Positions 33,810 to 46,016 of a stretch of 64,000 bases of DNA are shown here, one piece after another. The notes under the pieces were generated by a model that was not told the origin of the DNA, did no database searches, and was given only the letters and a program-made list of their open reading frames with translations. The translations under genes were made by a program, and so were the position numbers. The stretch spans positions 32,858,405 through 32,922,404 of the forward strand of contig OU862909.1 in assembly GCA_917880885.1 (NCBI GenBank), in the 5' to 3' direction. Numbering within the stretch: position 1 is the first letter of the stretch; every line of letters starts with the position of its first letter. The stretch comes from Limnephilus marmoratus (taxonomy: Eukaryota > Arthropoda > Insecta > Trichoptera > Limnephilidae).

Positions 33810-35375
33810 AATAAAAATCAATAATATATTGTATTGTGTAGGTTAGTTTTGAAATGCAGTATTATTTAGTTAAGATATGCAATTACATAAATAATACAGA
33901 GGTTCTTCCACAGAGAAAAATGAGACAAACGTTGAACGTATGTCTGCACCCCCCCCCCCCCCCAAAGGAAACATACAATCATTTTCATACATCTCCCTTA
34001 ATGAAACGCAATTCCCAGCGCCGTGGCTGAGCCGTAATAAGATGTACCTGTTTCCTCCAAAGAAAAAAGTAGTACTTTGGAAGAAACAGTCACACGTATT
34101 TTGTGTATCTCATCTTTTGTCTCATCATTATTGAATGCGCAAGAAAGAGCTGCAGCATTATAGTAATAAGGAACGTATGTTTATTGCCTTTTTGTACCTT
34201 CACGTTTTTGTACCGTTAATGTGGATGGTCACGGTAGTAATAAAAAGCACATTGACGTTTTCGACATATTTTTACTTTTCCAAATCACCGGTAAACAAAA
34301 TTATTTAATAGATAACTTGGTATTTGTTAATGATTTCAAACCCCCGTTGAATAACGTGCCCCGCGCACAGTTTGATAGAACCGCCCGCTGGGCCCAACTT
34401 TGGGACGCCACTCAAATTGAGAAACCTAATCAAATAAATGGATAATGACCCTGTTATGAGTACCTGAGCTAACACCACGGAGATGTTCCACGCCGACGGT
34501 ACCCGGTACACCCACCCACACCACGCAGCGAGCGAAAGGTTAAATATAGAGACCCATGTTCATTAAATAAACATACGTATTAAGAGGGTAAGTTGCGAGA
34601 GTTTATATGATTAATTATGACACATAATATATTAAGGGATTAAACAATACTTAATATAATTAGTTAACCAAGTAAATTAGTCAGTCTTTATAGGAGCGAT
34701 GGCCAAAAACTTCGTTATTAAGATTGTAACATAGACCGCAGTACAAACCGAAGTAATTATTATTATCGTGAAGAGTATAATTTATAGTCAAGTAATTTAT
34801 AATAAGTAGCTTTCCTGCCGTGATTTGTCAGAACTGTGAATTTAAAAAAATAAACAGAAACAAGAAACGTGGAGTCTTGTTTAAATTTTTAAGTATATTA
34901 GTATTTAATGTATTTTTCAAAGCAGGGACCGCTGATGAAAATAAAATTGCACATTAATGTATTTGAATTCAGAACTACAGCAAATTGAATGCTGGATGAA
35001 ATTGGTATGGAACAGATCAAATTTAATTGAGCCTTTGGCGGAAAAATGTTGTATCCAACAATATTCTTGTTACGAGGAAAATGAAAAAAAAAAACGAAAC
35101 CAGTCATGTTTCATAACATTTAATATTTAAAATACAATAAACGTACAATTCTTAAGAGTTTTAAATAAAAAGTCACGAAGAAAGTCAATGAAAATAGAAT
35201 TTATGCCGAATTAGTGGACAAATGTTGTACATAAAAATTTCACACACAACTTTATTCCATAAAATGTGTTTTTTACTCTTCGTATCTTAAAGAAAGCAAC
35301 ATGCTCTTCTAACTTAAATTTACACATGTCATTGATGCATTTGAGCTTAAAAACAAAAAGGTATGAATAAATTAA
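33810..35375. other. AT-rich stretch, no supported gene
   Basis: C15 homopolymer at about 33949-33963. Short ORFs only. Confidence 0.25.
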
Positions 35376-35382
35376 ACCATTT

Positions 35383-36031
35383 ATGTTCGAGATATTGTCA
35401 TATGTAGTTTGGTCTCCATCTTACAAAATTCACGTTAATATTGAGCGAATACAAAAAAAAATTCTGCGTTTTATAAATTTTAAATTAAGTATCCCACTAG
35501 AAGACTTAAAATATAATCTATTACAAAACATTCTAAAAATGCATACACTAGAAGACAGACGTAAAATAAACCACTTAACATTTTTATTCAAAATACTCTA
35601 AATTCGACTGTTGCGAACTCCTACAACTCATAAACTTACGAATACCGACAGTAACCACGCGACAAAATACACTATTCTACTGCAGCATTCACAAGCGGAA
35701 CTACATTGCCCACTCTCCTATACAACGATTTCACAATGGGGAATCAGTACTTAGGTGATGTCGACATATTTAACATCAACTTGGCGAATTTTGTGGATCT
35801 TGTAAAAAACATATTCCAAAACTATTACTAAACATATGTGTATTTTTGTAAACTTATCAAATCGCTGAATTTTTTTTTGTTGTATTTTTGTGACTTGTGT
35901 GCATTTTTTATCTAATTTTATTTTTGTTATTTCATTATCTATTGAAAAATCATCTGTCATCAGTGTACTACCAAACATGTAAAAGTCCTCTGGGCGTTGA
36001 ATAAATAAATAAATAAATAAATAAATAATAA
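35383..36031 (+). pseudogene. Jockey-like non-LTR ORF2 C-terminal remnant with tail
   Basis: Translation from 35383: LSYVVWSPSYKIHVNIERIQ, KKILRFINFK, HTLEDRRKINHLTFLFKIL; after a frameshift, LLYNDFTMG and DVDIFNINLANF. 'ERIQKK-LRF' and 'LEDRRKI--L-FLFKIL' are the conserved C-terminal segments downstream of RT in jockey-type elements. Ends with TGTAAAAGTCCTCTGGGCGT and an AAATA repeat (36000-36031). The 158-aa minus ORF over 35751-36227 is a shadow. Confidence 0.7.
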
Positions 36032-36032
36032 A

Positions 36033-36310
36033 ATGAACGAGGAAAGGAGTGTAAGGAGAATATATGACGCAAATGTGAATGGTAGAAGAAGTCGAGGACG
36101 CCCAAGAAAGACATGGCACGACCAAGTGAATCAGATACTTGAGTCGGGCCATGTCAAGAGTCAGAATAATAGAAGAGAATGTATGAGACGTTGTATGAAT
36201 GTAAACGAGGCAAGGAATGTGTGCCAAGACCGGGATGTTTGGCGGTCCGTCCTCTCTGCCTACCCCTGCGGGGAAACGGCGTGATGGTTAGTTAGTTAGT
36301 TAGTTATAAA
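36033..36310 (+). pseudogene. Non-LTR element C-terminal fragment with TTAG-repeat tail
   Basis: Translation includes SRGRPRKTWHDQVNQILESG, NVNEARNVCQDRDVWRSV and SAYPCGE. The 'GRP-K-W-D-V' followed by 'D-WR--V' signature is common at the C-terminus of insect non-LTR ORF2 proteins. The fragment directly abuts the tail of the preceding LINE and ends in GGTTAGTTAGTTAGTTAGTT. Separate element or fused tail cannot be told. Confidence 0.6.
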
Positions 36311-37095
36311 TAATAAAGATCATCTTACAACATTATTCCACAAACCTGTTTCAATTGCTAAAAAGCAAGCTTAATAATATTTTTTCTGTGCACTTTTCTG
36401 CATCCTTCAACTTCTTAGCTTTTAAATATTTGTAGTTAAAGCCATAAGGCGATCGTTTTCATCATTTGTTCCCATGAATTAAACCATGCTTCGCGATTTA
36501 GAAAAACGGCTATATAAAATGTTCAAATAAATTCATTGCTATAATCCCTACCTTAAAAGATTCCCAACACTATTCCATCAATTACTCAACATTGGTACTC
36601 GTAGTTTTGCAGGATACAACATTATTCCAGGCAAGGGCTCAATTCATAAACTTTAGTTTGATATACAATTTTTAAATCATTAAATAATTGAACCAAAAAC
36701 TGATTATTATATAAGAATAACCTTTTCAGTAAATAAATGTTTATATGATGATGCAGTAATTAATTTATAATTTAGGCTAATAAAGCGCGCAGCGCAAATG
36801 TCTGGAAATTCCATTCGACTACGCGAATGTTTCATAAGTAAAGAAACAGTGGGTATAGTAAACTTACGGCTATCTGAAGCGAGGCTTTGTATTGATACTT
36901 AATTACGATAATGAGCAAAATTTTAGTTCATTACTGAAACAACTTCAGTCTGTAAGGTTTAATGAGCGAGATGACATTTTAACGATTAAACTTGACGGCC
37001 GTAAAAAGATTCAGTCCTTGAAACTATATAAGCGGTTGATAGTAATATAACACTTAACGTGTCTGTCGCTTTCTCATAAACGATGTACGGTTCCA
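36311..37095. other. AT-rich stretch, nothing recognised
   Basis: No ORF or repeat supported. Confidence 0.25.
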
Positions 37096-37103
37096 TGACA
37101 GTC

Positions 37104-37650
37104 GATCCACCGACAATTGGCCCCCGGCACACTTATGTACAATGTGTAGTCGGTTTAGGGAAAATACGGTGTACCTAATTACACAAAATATAACTAAGTA
37201 ACCTCGAAGGAATGTGCAGAGTGGATGTGCCGCCGAATAACCAAAATATAAAACAATTCGAATGCATCAGGGATAAGACTACTTGTCTATATACAGTGTA
37301 AAAGCTTACGAGTTCAAAAAGTCGACAAAAATAAAATCTATAATTACATCTTAGGGTCCTGGGTTCGAGTCCCAGAGGTGCAAATATCTTTTCCTGATTT
37401 TTTTTGTTTCCAGGTTTTCTATTGAGTTTCGCTAATATTGTCTTCATTTAATTAAATATTACAATTTGAGGTTTTACTCATAAAGATAAAATAAAAATAA
37501 AATCGTTTGATATTCATACCAACTTACCACAAGGGTTATTTTTTAAGTCGATTTTACGTTTGAAATTGATAAATAGTGCAAAAAAAATTATAAAATTATT
37601 TATAATTTTATAGTAAATATCATTTCGGGGGGGCCAACTGTCGGCGGATC
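37104..37650. mobile_element. Non-autonomous TIR element with tRNA-like core
   Basis: GATCCACCGACAATTGGCCC (37104) and inverted GGCCAACTGTCGGCGGATC (ending 37650) flank about 550 bp. Internally, GGTCCTGGGTTCGAGTCCCA (about 37352) has a pol III B-box-like word. Interior is shared with 17784-18118 and 126-178. The minus ORF (37175-37447) is not a gene. Confidence 0.6.
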
Positions 37651-37659
37651 AACTGTCGG

Positions 37660-38415
37660 CTTGTCACCACGACGTATTTAGTTGCCCGTGAGGTGATTGT
37701 CGCACGAAACTTTGCTATAGAAATAATGCATTATTAAGATTCGTAGAAAGAGATGTTAAAATGGATATTTCAATAACAATATTTCTTTGACCAAAAAATG
37801 TCTAAATCCTTCAAATAAAACAGGTACATATTCTGATTGAAAAAAAAATAAAAAATAGCAAAAGCTTGGTAATTTAACTTTCGACAGTTCGACAGTTCTA
37901 CGCCAAGAATAGGACGTTTAATTACTTAAAGTTGGGCCAAAGAAAATAACAATACAATGTAAAAACGAATATTGTTACCTACAAAGGAAGGAAAGAATTT
38001 ACAAAATTTTGCAGTTACAAGAAAAAAATTTCATCGAAAAATTCCAAACCAAACTATACTCACTCACATTTTACGGTTATTAAATATTTCTCAGCATTTT
38101 GTTTAATTCTTGAGGTTTAAAATAATTCCAATAATAGCCCACTTTCATATACCGGTCATTAGAGCGCTTTTCTTGAAGTGGGAATATCGAGTCTTCATCT
38201 TTAAAAAAAAAAATATTATATATATTTCTACTAATTTTTATTCTAAAATGTTCATGTAAGTGAGTCTGCTGCTCATGAAGATTTTAAATCATAGTTTTAA
38301 TTTGTATTTCATAATCCATCATTTTATGCAAGGTTATTTATTGTAAAGCGAACTTCAGGTGAAACTTCATAAATCTGCGCTGTGTGTACCTACTCGTATA
38401 CTTATTTATTTATTA
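37660..38415. other. AT-rich stretch, nothing recognised
   Basis: No ORF or repeat supported. Confidence 0.25.
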
Positions 38416-38419
38416 TAAT

Positions 38420-38733
38420 ACTAGCTTTTTCCCGCGGTTTCGCTCGCATGGTGTAAGGAGGGTTCCAAACCGCCTCCTCCCCCTCCCCCCTCCCTAATCT
38501 CTCCCTCCCTCCCGCTTTCTATATGTATATTCAGTTTTCAAACCTCGCGTGCCACCAATAGCAATTTTTTATACAAATTTTATAATACCAGAGCTCACTG
38601 GAAGTTTTATAAAAATCTTGTCCTGACAATAACGAACACACAAAAAAAAATAATTATCCAATTTGGTGCAGTCGTTCGAAAGTTATGCGCTTAGCAACAC
38701 ATTCAGCGATTCATTTTTATATATATATAAGAT
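38420..38733 (+). mobile_element. RTE-like non-LTR 3' fragment
   Basis: Starts ACTAGCTTTTTCCCGCGGTT, passes a C-rich run, and ends TTCATTTTTATATATATATA before AGAT. Shares GTCCTGACAATAACGAACAC-type and GTCGTTCG-AAGTTATGCGC words with 53100-53180. Confidence 0.55.
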
Positions 38734-38739
38734 TAAAAA

Positions 38740-39980
38740 ATATGAGTATAGCTCTTATACATATATAAATGATAAGCTGTTGCTCTCACTTTAAATTTGA
38801 GTTCTAGAGATTGAAATGAAGTAAATTGAATTGAATCTTACCAATTTTTTTAATCAATTACATATTACGTAAAATTGCTTGAAAAAAATGTTTAAAATTA
38901 TTTATTTGCTTAAGATTGGTCAATAATACAGAGCAATTCCGTTGGGAGATAATTGTAATTTTAATAGCTTGGTAAATATAATGGTTTTGCATTTGAATTG
39001 TTAAGTCATGTGTTATAAATTGGTTTCTACTGCTCATAAGTTTGTAATATTCTTGATTTTCTTTAAGATTTTTTAAAACAGAAAATTGATTACATAAATC
39101 GTCGACATTTGGTATGCAAATAGTTTAAAAAATGATTTTGTTGAGAAGATAAAATTTTAAAAAAGGTTTTTTTTTTATGTGAATACCTCAAATGAGTCCC
39201 AGCTGCTCCCACCTAGAGCCAACAAGACTATGGCATCCCTAATTGGGATTTGTTGTGAGGCTAAAGGCAGCGGGCAGGGGAAGGAGTACCTGGCTATTCA
39301 GATCTGGCCACCAAACACGGCTAAATCCATTTCAAACAACGTTTCAATTCTGAATGGTGGTCTTACATCAGGGCGATAATGAGAGTAACTTCCACTCTGG
39401 AACGTGCCGCAAATATAATACATATTATTTTTAATGAATTAATTGTGAAATGACACTAAATAATTAAATAAAATTTAATTGCACACGCCAGATTATTTTT
39501 ATGATGATTCTTTGTGAAAGCTTTGCTGAATTTAAATTGTTTGAAAAGATTCTCCTCGTATAAATGAACTGATATTATTATAATACAATAAAAATAGGTA
39601 CAATAGAAAACTAAAGCTGGATACCAGACGAGTCGTAGCCACTAATTAATTTTAAGAGTAATTATAATCTACACAACAAAAGGGTGTTTTTTGTCAAAGG
39701 GGATTTTTCATTTACGGTATCACCGCAGGAGGTGGTTCCGCAAAACGTTGTAAAAATCTACGCGATCCCAAATCTGATCTTCCGGGGCAGAACTTTGCGC
39801 AAGTTATTCATTACGGAAGTCGTTCAAGTGTGGCGTTGCATAAAATTAATTAGCGGTGCACTGCACACTTGCACACTTCTCTGTTGCACACATGCATGCT
39901 TGCACACATTGAACACTAGCACACTGGTGTTGGTGCATGGGTGCTAACTGCACGTGCATTCTCGTGTGGGAAGTAATTTG
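38740..39980. other. Stretch before the gypsy element
   Basis: AT-rich to 39170. A 66-codon ORF (39179-39379) and an 87-codon ORF (39684-39947) have no domain I recognise. 39840-39940 is rich in GCACAC words. A TAG at 39982-39984 closes the frame leading into the gypsy element. Confidence 0.3.
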
Positions 39981-39984
39981 GTAG

Positions 39985-42900
39985 TATGCAAGTACTAGGA
40001 TCGATTCCGCTGATGTTATCTATATATTTGCAAGGTCATCAAGTCAACTGTCATCTCCATCACGTCAAGGGTCCAGAAGATGCGAGAGGTGTTTTATAAC
40101 TCATCAACCGGAGTTATGTCCTTCAAAAAAGTGGAAATGTTACAAGTGTAATATTTACGGGCATACGTCGAAATTTTGTCCAAACGCAAAATCAATCATC
40201 AATCACGTAAAATGTGTCAATAATGTAAATGTATTAAATATGTCAGTGTCTGATACAGCGAAAATTAATTTAATTGTAAATGGTATCAATATGTCTTTTA
40301 TGATTGACACAGGAAGTTCTTCGACATTAATAAGTAACAAAATGTATTTAAAATTTTTCAAAACTTGTCAGTTAAGTCAATTCTACGGTAATTTGTTCAC
40401 AGCAAATAGTCAAAATTTATTTTGTTTTGGATTTTTTATGGCAAAAGTAAATGTTGTGGATTCTAATGTTGTAATGGATTTACCAGTATTGGTTATAAAA
40501 AATCTGTCGTCTGATGCTATTTTGGGTAGAAATTGGTTAAAAGTGTTTGATCCATCTTGGGAAAATACTTTCATAAGTTCTTTAATGTCAAATATGCATA
40601 ATAATACTGTAAATTCAGTGTCTGTCAGCGAGAAAAATAAAACAAATATTGTTAAAAAATTGTCACAAAAATATTTAAATTCTTTTTCGATTACTAATAA
40701 CGATTTACCAATTAAAGAATTTTCTGTGAATTTAAGTTTAAAAAATAATGCTACTCCTGTCTTTCACAAAGCATATGAAGTTCCTTATGCACTTCGTGCT
40801 GAAGTATGTCAAGAGCTAAGTCGTCTGGAAAGCGAAGGCATTATTTCAAAAGTTAAATATAGTAGTTGGTCTTCTCCAATAGTTTGTGTACCTAAACAAA
40901 ATGGAAAATTACGTTTATGTGCAGATTTGAAATCTACAGTCAATCCACAATTGAGAATTGATCAATATCCTATTCCACGTCCAGAGGATATTTTTAATAA
41001 ATTTTCAGGTTGTCAAGTATTCTGTAAATTAGATTTAACAAACGCATATTTACAGTTGTCTGTGTCAGATTCTAGTAAAGAATTACTTACAATTAATACA
41101 TGTAATGGTTTATATGTCTATAATCGTTTAACTTATGGATTGTCATCGGCTCCTGCCGTTTTTCAAATGGTAATTGATACAGTTTTGTGTGGCATAAAAA
41201 ACTGTGCTGCATATATTGATGATATTTGTATAGGTGGTAAAGACGAGAAGGAGTGTTCTGATACATTGGATAAAGTTTTGTCAAAATTAAATGAGTTTAA
41301 TATAAAAATTAATGTGTCAAAAAGTGAATTTTTTGTGAATTCTTTTGAATTTTTAGGGTTTACTTTGTCAGGTCAAGGCAAAAGTCCGTCTTTGTCGAAA
41401 GTTGAGAAAATTAAGTCTACTGGGTGTCCAGAAAATATTACTCAACTAAAGTCATATTTGTCAATGTTGAATTTTTATAGGAATTTTATTCCTATGTGTC
41501 CTACAGTGCTAGAACCACTTCATAATTTATTAAGAAAAAATGTAAAATGGTGTTGGTCTGATGAATGCGAAAAGGCATTTGTAAATAGTAAGTCTCTTTT
41601 GTCAGATAAAACTATGTTAGTTTTATTTGATCCGTGAAAACCATTGTGTCTTACAGTCGATTCCAGTGCATACGGTGTCGGTTGTGTCTTAAGTCATATC
41701 GTAAAGAATCAAGAATTTCCTATAGCTTTTGAGTCTGCAACATTAAATTCAGCTCAAAGAAATTATAGCCAATTGCACAAGGAAGCCCTTGCTATTATTT
41801 TTGGAATTAAGAAATTTCACAAATATTTAATTGGTCGTCATTTTACGATATATACTGATCATGCTCCATTGTTGTCTTTATTTGCTGAAAACAAAAAAGT
41901 CCCCGTTTTAGCAGCATCAAGTCTTATAAGATGGTCTATAATATTGTCTGCGTACAATTATAAATTGGAATATAAAAAAGGATTGAAAATTCCTCAAGCA
42001 GATGTAATGTCACGTTTGCCAAGTAAACAACAATTCAATATTGAGGAATGTAATTTTGTATACATGTCTACACCATTAATTCCATTCTCAGAAGTTGAAA
42101 GTCATTCTGAAAAAGATGAAACGTTATGTAAAGTCATTAAGTATGTTTCAATCGGTTGGATTGAAAACTTGTCAAGTCCAGAAATTAAAAAATATTTCAA
42201 GTTTAAAAATTTACTGTCGGTCAAAGGAAAATGTCTTTTATTTGGTGACAGAATTGTAATACCAGAATCTCTTAAGTCCAAAGTCCTAAATTTAATACAT
42301 TATGGTCATCCTGGTATAGTCAGATCAAAAATTCTTGCTCGTTCATATGTATGGTGGTTAGGTATGAATCAAGATATTGAAGATGTTATTTCTAGATGTG
42401 AAATGTGTCAGTCTGTACAAAATGCTAACAAAAATGTACGTCATAGTTGGCCTATTGCTGAAAGTCCATGGGAAAGAGTCCATTTGGATTTTTTTGATTT
42501 AAAAGGTTCAAAATACTTATTAGTTTGCGACTCATATTCAAAGTGGGTAGAATGTTTTTACATGAAAAATACTAAATATTCGGATTTGTTATCTAAATTA
42601 AGTGAAGTTTTTTCCAGATTCGCTTTTCCGAAAACTATTGTTTGTGATAATGGTCCCCCATTTTCATGCAAAGAATTTTCTATTTTTTGTAAAGAAAAGT
42701 CAATAAAATTATTATTTTGTCCGCCGTATAATCCCGAGTCAAATGGATTAGCGGAACGGTCTGTTCAAACTTTCAAAAAAATATTAATTAAATTTATGTT
42801 TTCGAAAAATTCTAAATTTTTATCGCCAGCTCAACGTCTAATAGATTGTCTGTATAGTTATCGTTCCACTCCTACTTCTGTTACGGGTGTATCTCCAATG

Positions 42901-43272
42901 GCTAAAATATTTTCATATGAGCCACGTACACCACTACATATTTTGTCAGAAGAAAGTCATGTCAATAAAAGTAAACAATCACAAAATGTCAAACAATCAA
43001 CAAAAAATGCATTGAAAGAATTTAAAGAAAATGATAATGTTTTGGTCTATTTAAGACATGTGAAAGGTCCTATGAAATGGTTTCAGGGAACTGTTAAGTT
43101 GAAATTAAGTTCATGGGTGTATCTAATTCAATTAATCGGAGGAGAGGTGAAAAAGGTTCATGTTAACCAAATAAAAAAAAGGGAAGGAGGAAAGGATGTT
43201 ATGTTGGTAATAATAATAACCAGCTGTCAGATGCGGATAGTTGGCAGGTCTGTCGCGTCACTTGATGTATAA
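39985..43272 (+). pseudogene. pol: Ty3/gypsy retrotransposon pol region, one in-frame stop
   Basis: Frame open from about 39985. Two zinc knuckles (CERCFITHQPELC and CYKCNIYGHTSKFC, about 40081-40180) precede a protease with IDTGSSSTLI (about 40300). Reverse transcriptase follows, with LRLCADLKS and the catalytic AAYIDDICIGG (about 41215), then RNase H (LTVDSSAYGVG, YTDHAPLLSL) and integrase with an H..H/CEMC zinc site, HLDFFD, IVCDNGPPFS and the E of NGLAERSVQ. A single TGA at 41635-41637 splits the frame between RT and RNase H; the frame is otherwise intact, so the lesion is recent or is an assembly error. The order PR-RT-RH-IN is that of Ty3/gypsy. No gag capsid or 5' LTR is seen, so the copy is 5'-truncated. 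Confidence 0.92.
43172..43196 (+). promoter_or_regulatory. Polypurine tract of the gypsy element
   Basis: AAGGGAAGGAGGAAAGGA immediately precedes TGTTATG, the likely 3' LTR start. It is the expected plus-strand primer position. It overlaps the last codons of pol. Confidence 0.65.
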
Positions 43273-43350
43273 CCTTGAACTTGTCAACAGTGTCAATAAA
43301 CGTCTTACAAATGAATCAGTTCTTGCATTTAATTAAGAAACCTCAAACAT
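43197..43350 (+). mobile_element. Probable short 3' LTR of the gypsy element
   Basis: Begins TGTTATGTTGG after the polypurine tract, contains AATAAA at about 43295, and may end at CTCAAACA (about 43350). No 5' copy exists in the window for comparison, so the right boundary is a guess. Confidence 0.45.
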
Positions 43351-43662
43351 TATATTGACAGAGGGAATTATTTTTGTATTTTTTTGCTTTGAAATAAAAG
43401 GAATATTTCTGAACGCATCGGATAACTAAAAACTATTTTTGAAAGGTAATGAAATACGCTATTTCAAAATAAACATTTGAAATATAAAATTTTTGAAAGC
43501 AAACATAAAAAGTTTTAAAAATGACTCACCTTTGGTATTTTCTAATTAAAAATAACTGATAACGAAAAAAACACACATACTTTATTAAGCAAATGTATTA
43601 TAAACGATATCGTTAACTCGCTTTTTTGTCGTTTCATGTAAAAATAATTAATAAAAATTCAC

Positions 43663-43984
43663 TCAATTTGGGAGGCGGGAATGGGTACCGCCGCCCCGGG
43701 AACCTTTATTGGATAACCAACACCTCTGCCATAGATCACCCCAAGTGGTTCGCTACGTTTGGTGATTTAGCAGGGGTGCCCGGGTTCATGGGGTGAGGTT
43801 TGTCTAGGTCTTGGAGGTGGATGACCAGGACACACTGAACCCCAGGTTCCTACACACCCCTTAAACCCTTTTCCTTTCCTTTAAAAAAAAACCCTCCATA
43901 CAGCATCCCCAAAGATGACATAGGCCCTGAGGGAAATTATTTTCCTTAGGGCCTCCTGTGTGGAGCTCATGTAGAAAAAAAAAA
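43663..43984 (+). mobile_element. SINE-like family H element, copy H3 (most complete)
   Basis: Begins CAATTTGGGAGGCGGG, GGTACCGCCGCCCCGGGAAC, then the body as in H1, and the 3' tail GGCCCTGAGGGAAATTATTT with a short A-run. Sits in family G between AATAAAAATT and AAAGTTTCAT; the uninterrupted site is at about 2165-2185. Confidence 0.8.
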
Positions 43985-44896
43985 GTTTCATAATTTTATT
44001 TCAATTTGCGGCGGGTAACTTTGGACTCATAAAGGTGTACATTATAATTATTTTGTGGAAAACTTTTAGATTTGAATGTAAGGCGTGGTGTTTTCTCTTT
44101 CTTATACCGTTCAGATCATATTTCTACCCAACATAGTAAGGGAGAAACAACGATTTCTAAGAGACATGTGTTTCAAAAATCGAACAAATTGTCCTGAGGG
44201 ATTAATAATCTTCCATATTTAACTTACTAAAAACTAATGCTAGCAAGAAAGAAAAATGCCGGAAAAACAAGTCAATCGTTTTCACGGTAAGAGAAAATTT
44301 CAAACACTATTGCAAATATAGAAAAACGCCAAATATGGAACAAACAATTCGACTCTTTGTTATTCGACTGTTAAATAATCGGATTTAAGACTGTTAAATA
44401 AACTGTTAAAGTAATATACCTACTGTGATATAAATGACGTTGCGAGCTGATAGTTGCATTCATCTAAAAATATACGACATATTACTACTATTATATTGAA
44501 TCTATATCCATTATAATAAAAATTCAATGAAATTAAAATTTCCATCACAAACAATGATACAAATATTTACCTGCCTTAACTTAAGAAATTCTTAACCTTT
44601 CGTTTAGGGCCATTAACCAGCATGTCTAAGCAAAATAAGAATGTAAAAAAAAGTTAAATATATTAGTTTGTAAGACCGTAAATAAATAGACAAACTGAAG
44701 TAGTTTCGTCACAAAACACGTGTGCGGATCTTTTTTTAAATGATTTTATTTAAACTAAAATTAAAATTCTGAAACATAGCTTTCCTAGATAGTTTATTGA
44801 TTTATTTTACTGCGTAATTATGTGATTTGAAATGAATGTTGTATAATACAAAATTTTGATTGAAAATTTAACAAAACTACCAACGACCTACGGTAA

Positions 44897-45060
44897 GGGA
44901 GCATACTTTAATTACGTGAGCAGTTTTCTTCCAATCTAGACCCCTCCCCCCCTTGGCGAGATAAATTTGGGCCACTTCGTATATTCTTTTCAAGTAACGT
45001 GAGATTTTGTTGGACCCCCCCCCCCCCCCTTTTGAGCTCACGTAATTAATGTATGCCCCC
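44897..45060. mobile_element. Harbinger-type MITE with TAA TSD
   Basis: Ends GGGAGCATACTTTAATTACG and CGTAATTAATGTATGCCCCC are inverted, flanked by TAA (44894-44896, 45061-45063). The empty site ACCTATGGAATAACCT is present in family G copies at about 3119 and 31749. A C16 run lies inside. 3-bp TWA duplications are typical of PIF/Harbinger. Confidence 0.75.
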
Positions 45061-45119
45061 TAAAACCTCATTGCACTAAAAATAAACATATTTTCTCAAA
45101 ATTTAAAACGTATACGAGT

Positions 45120-45940
45120 CAATTTTCACTGCCATAAAAACACAAATACACCCACGAACTGGCCATGCCTACGTGGTATTTTTTGATATCTTACATGTTA
45201 TTCATTCTATTTTAATATATTTTAACATTTTTTAGTTTAATTAAATTCCATTTTTTATATCTATATAATAATACTGTTCTTTCTTTTTTTGCTTTTTGTA
45301 AAAAACAAATTTACATTGTAATATATACCTACGTACGTACCAAAAAAAATATTAATTACAGAAAATTACATACTAGTACTTTGTTCATGAGAAAGAGGTA
45401 GAGATCTCTCGGTGGAAGGTCCACATTCAGTTATTTTAAAATATAAAACGCGATTACGAATCATCCAGTTGTGCCTTTGTATTATGTGTGTTTGAAATAA
45501 CATGGATTTATTGTTGAACCCCAGACATGGGCAATGGGAACTTATTCTGTACCTGGTGAAGCACCTCTTCCCCCTACCACAGAGGATATATAAACAAGTC
45601 TTCCCGGCAGGGGGCTGACTCTAATTGAATATTATGGAATCTCGGAATCAAATTCGTCAGGCTGCATAATTACACTTATGTATGACGAGATATCACACGG
45701 ATGTGTTGCGAATTATACTCGTAAGATCAGACAGGTCAGAATTGCTTTCGTGTCCTGGTGTTGTTATTTATGGAAGTTGCGCGCGTTAAATCTTACAGGT
45801 GGACTTAATATGCTTGAAATTATTACTAATATATATTCAAAATAACAACAAAATTTGCCACATTGCTCTGCAATGTACATAAATTCGTAGTGTTCCTTAG
45901 ATATCAAAAATAAAATATATATGTATCACTGTGTTTAATC
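45120..45940. other. Stretch without recognised features
   Basis: AT-rich, short ORFs only. Confidence 0.25.
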
Positions 45941-45956
45941 GATTATGAATCACTTG

Positions 45957-46013
45957 ACAAATAATAATAATAATAATAATAATAATTGGATAATTATTAT
46001 TATTATTATTAAT
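45957..46013. repeat. AAT/ATT trinucleotide repeat, mirrored
   Basis: A run of AAT units (about 45959-45986) followed by ATT units (about 45993-46011), forming a hairpin. Directly abuts the truncated RT of the R4/Dong-type element. Confidence 0.85.
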
Positions 46014-46016
46014 TTT

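Larger units (their letters stand above)
43400..45115 (+). repeat. Family G dispersed repeat, copy G3, with two nested insertions
   Basis: Part A matches 1738-2395 and part B matches 2632-3303 in the same order, more diverged. Interrupted by a SINE-like element (43663-43984) and a Harbinger-type MITE (44897-45060). Joining the flanks of each insertion restores the G1 sequence. Confidence 0.7.

Noticed and set aside
35751..36227. 158-aa minus ORF
   Set aside because: Antisense of two abutting LINE remnants, spanning their tail repeat.
45945..46013. Asn/Ile-rich N-terminus of the R4/Dong-type ORF
   Set aside because: Encoded by the trinucleotide repeat; the element's sequence starts at about 46017.
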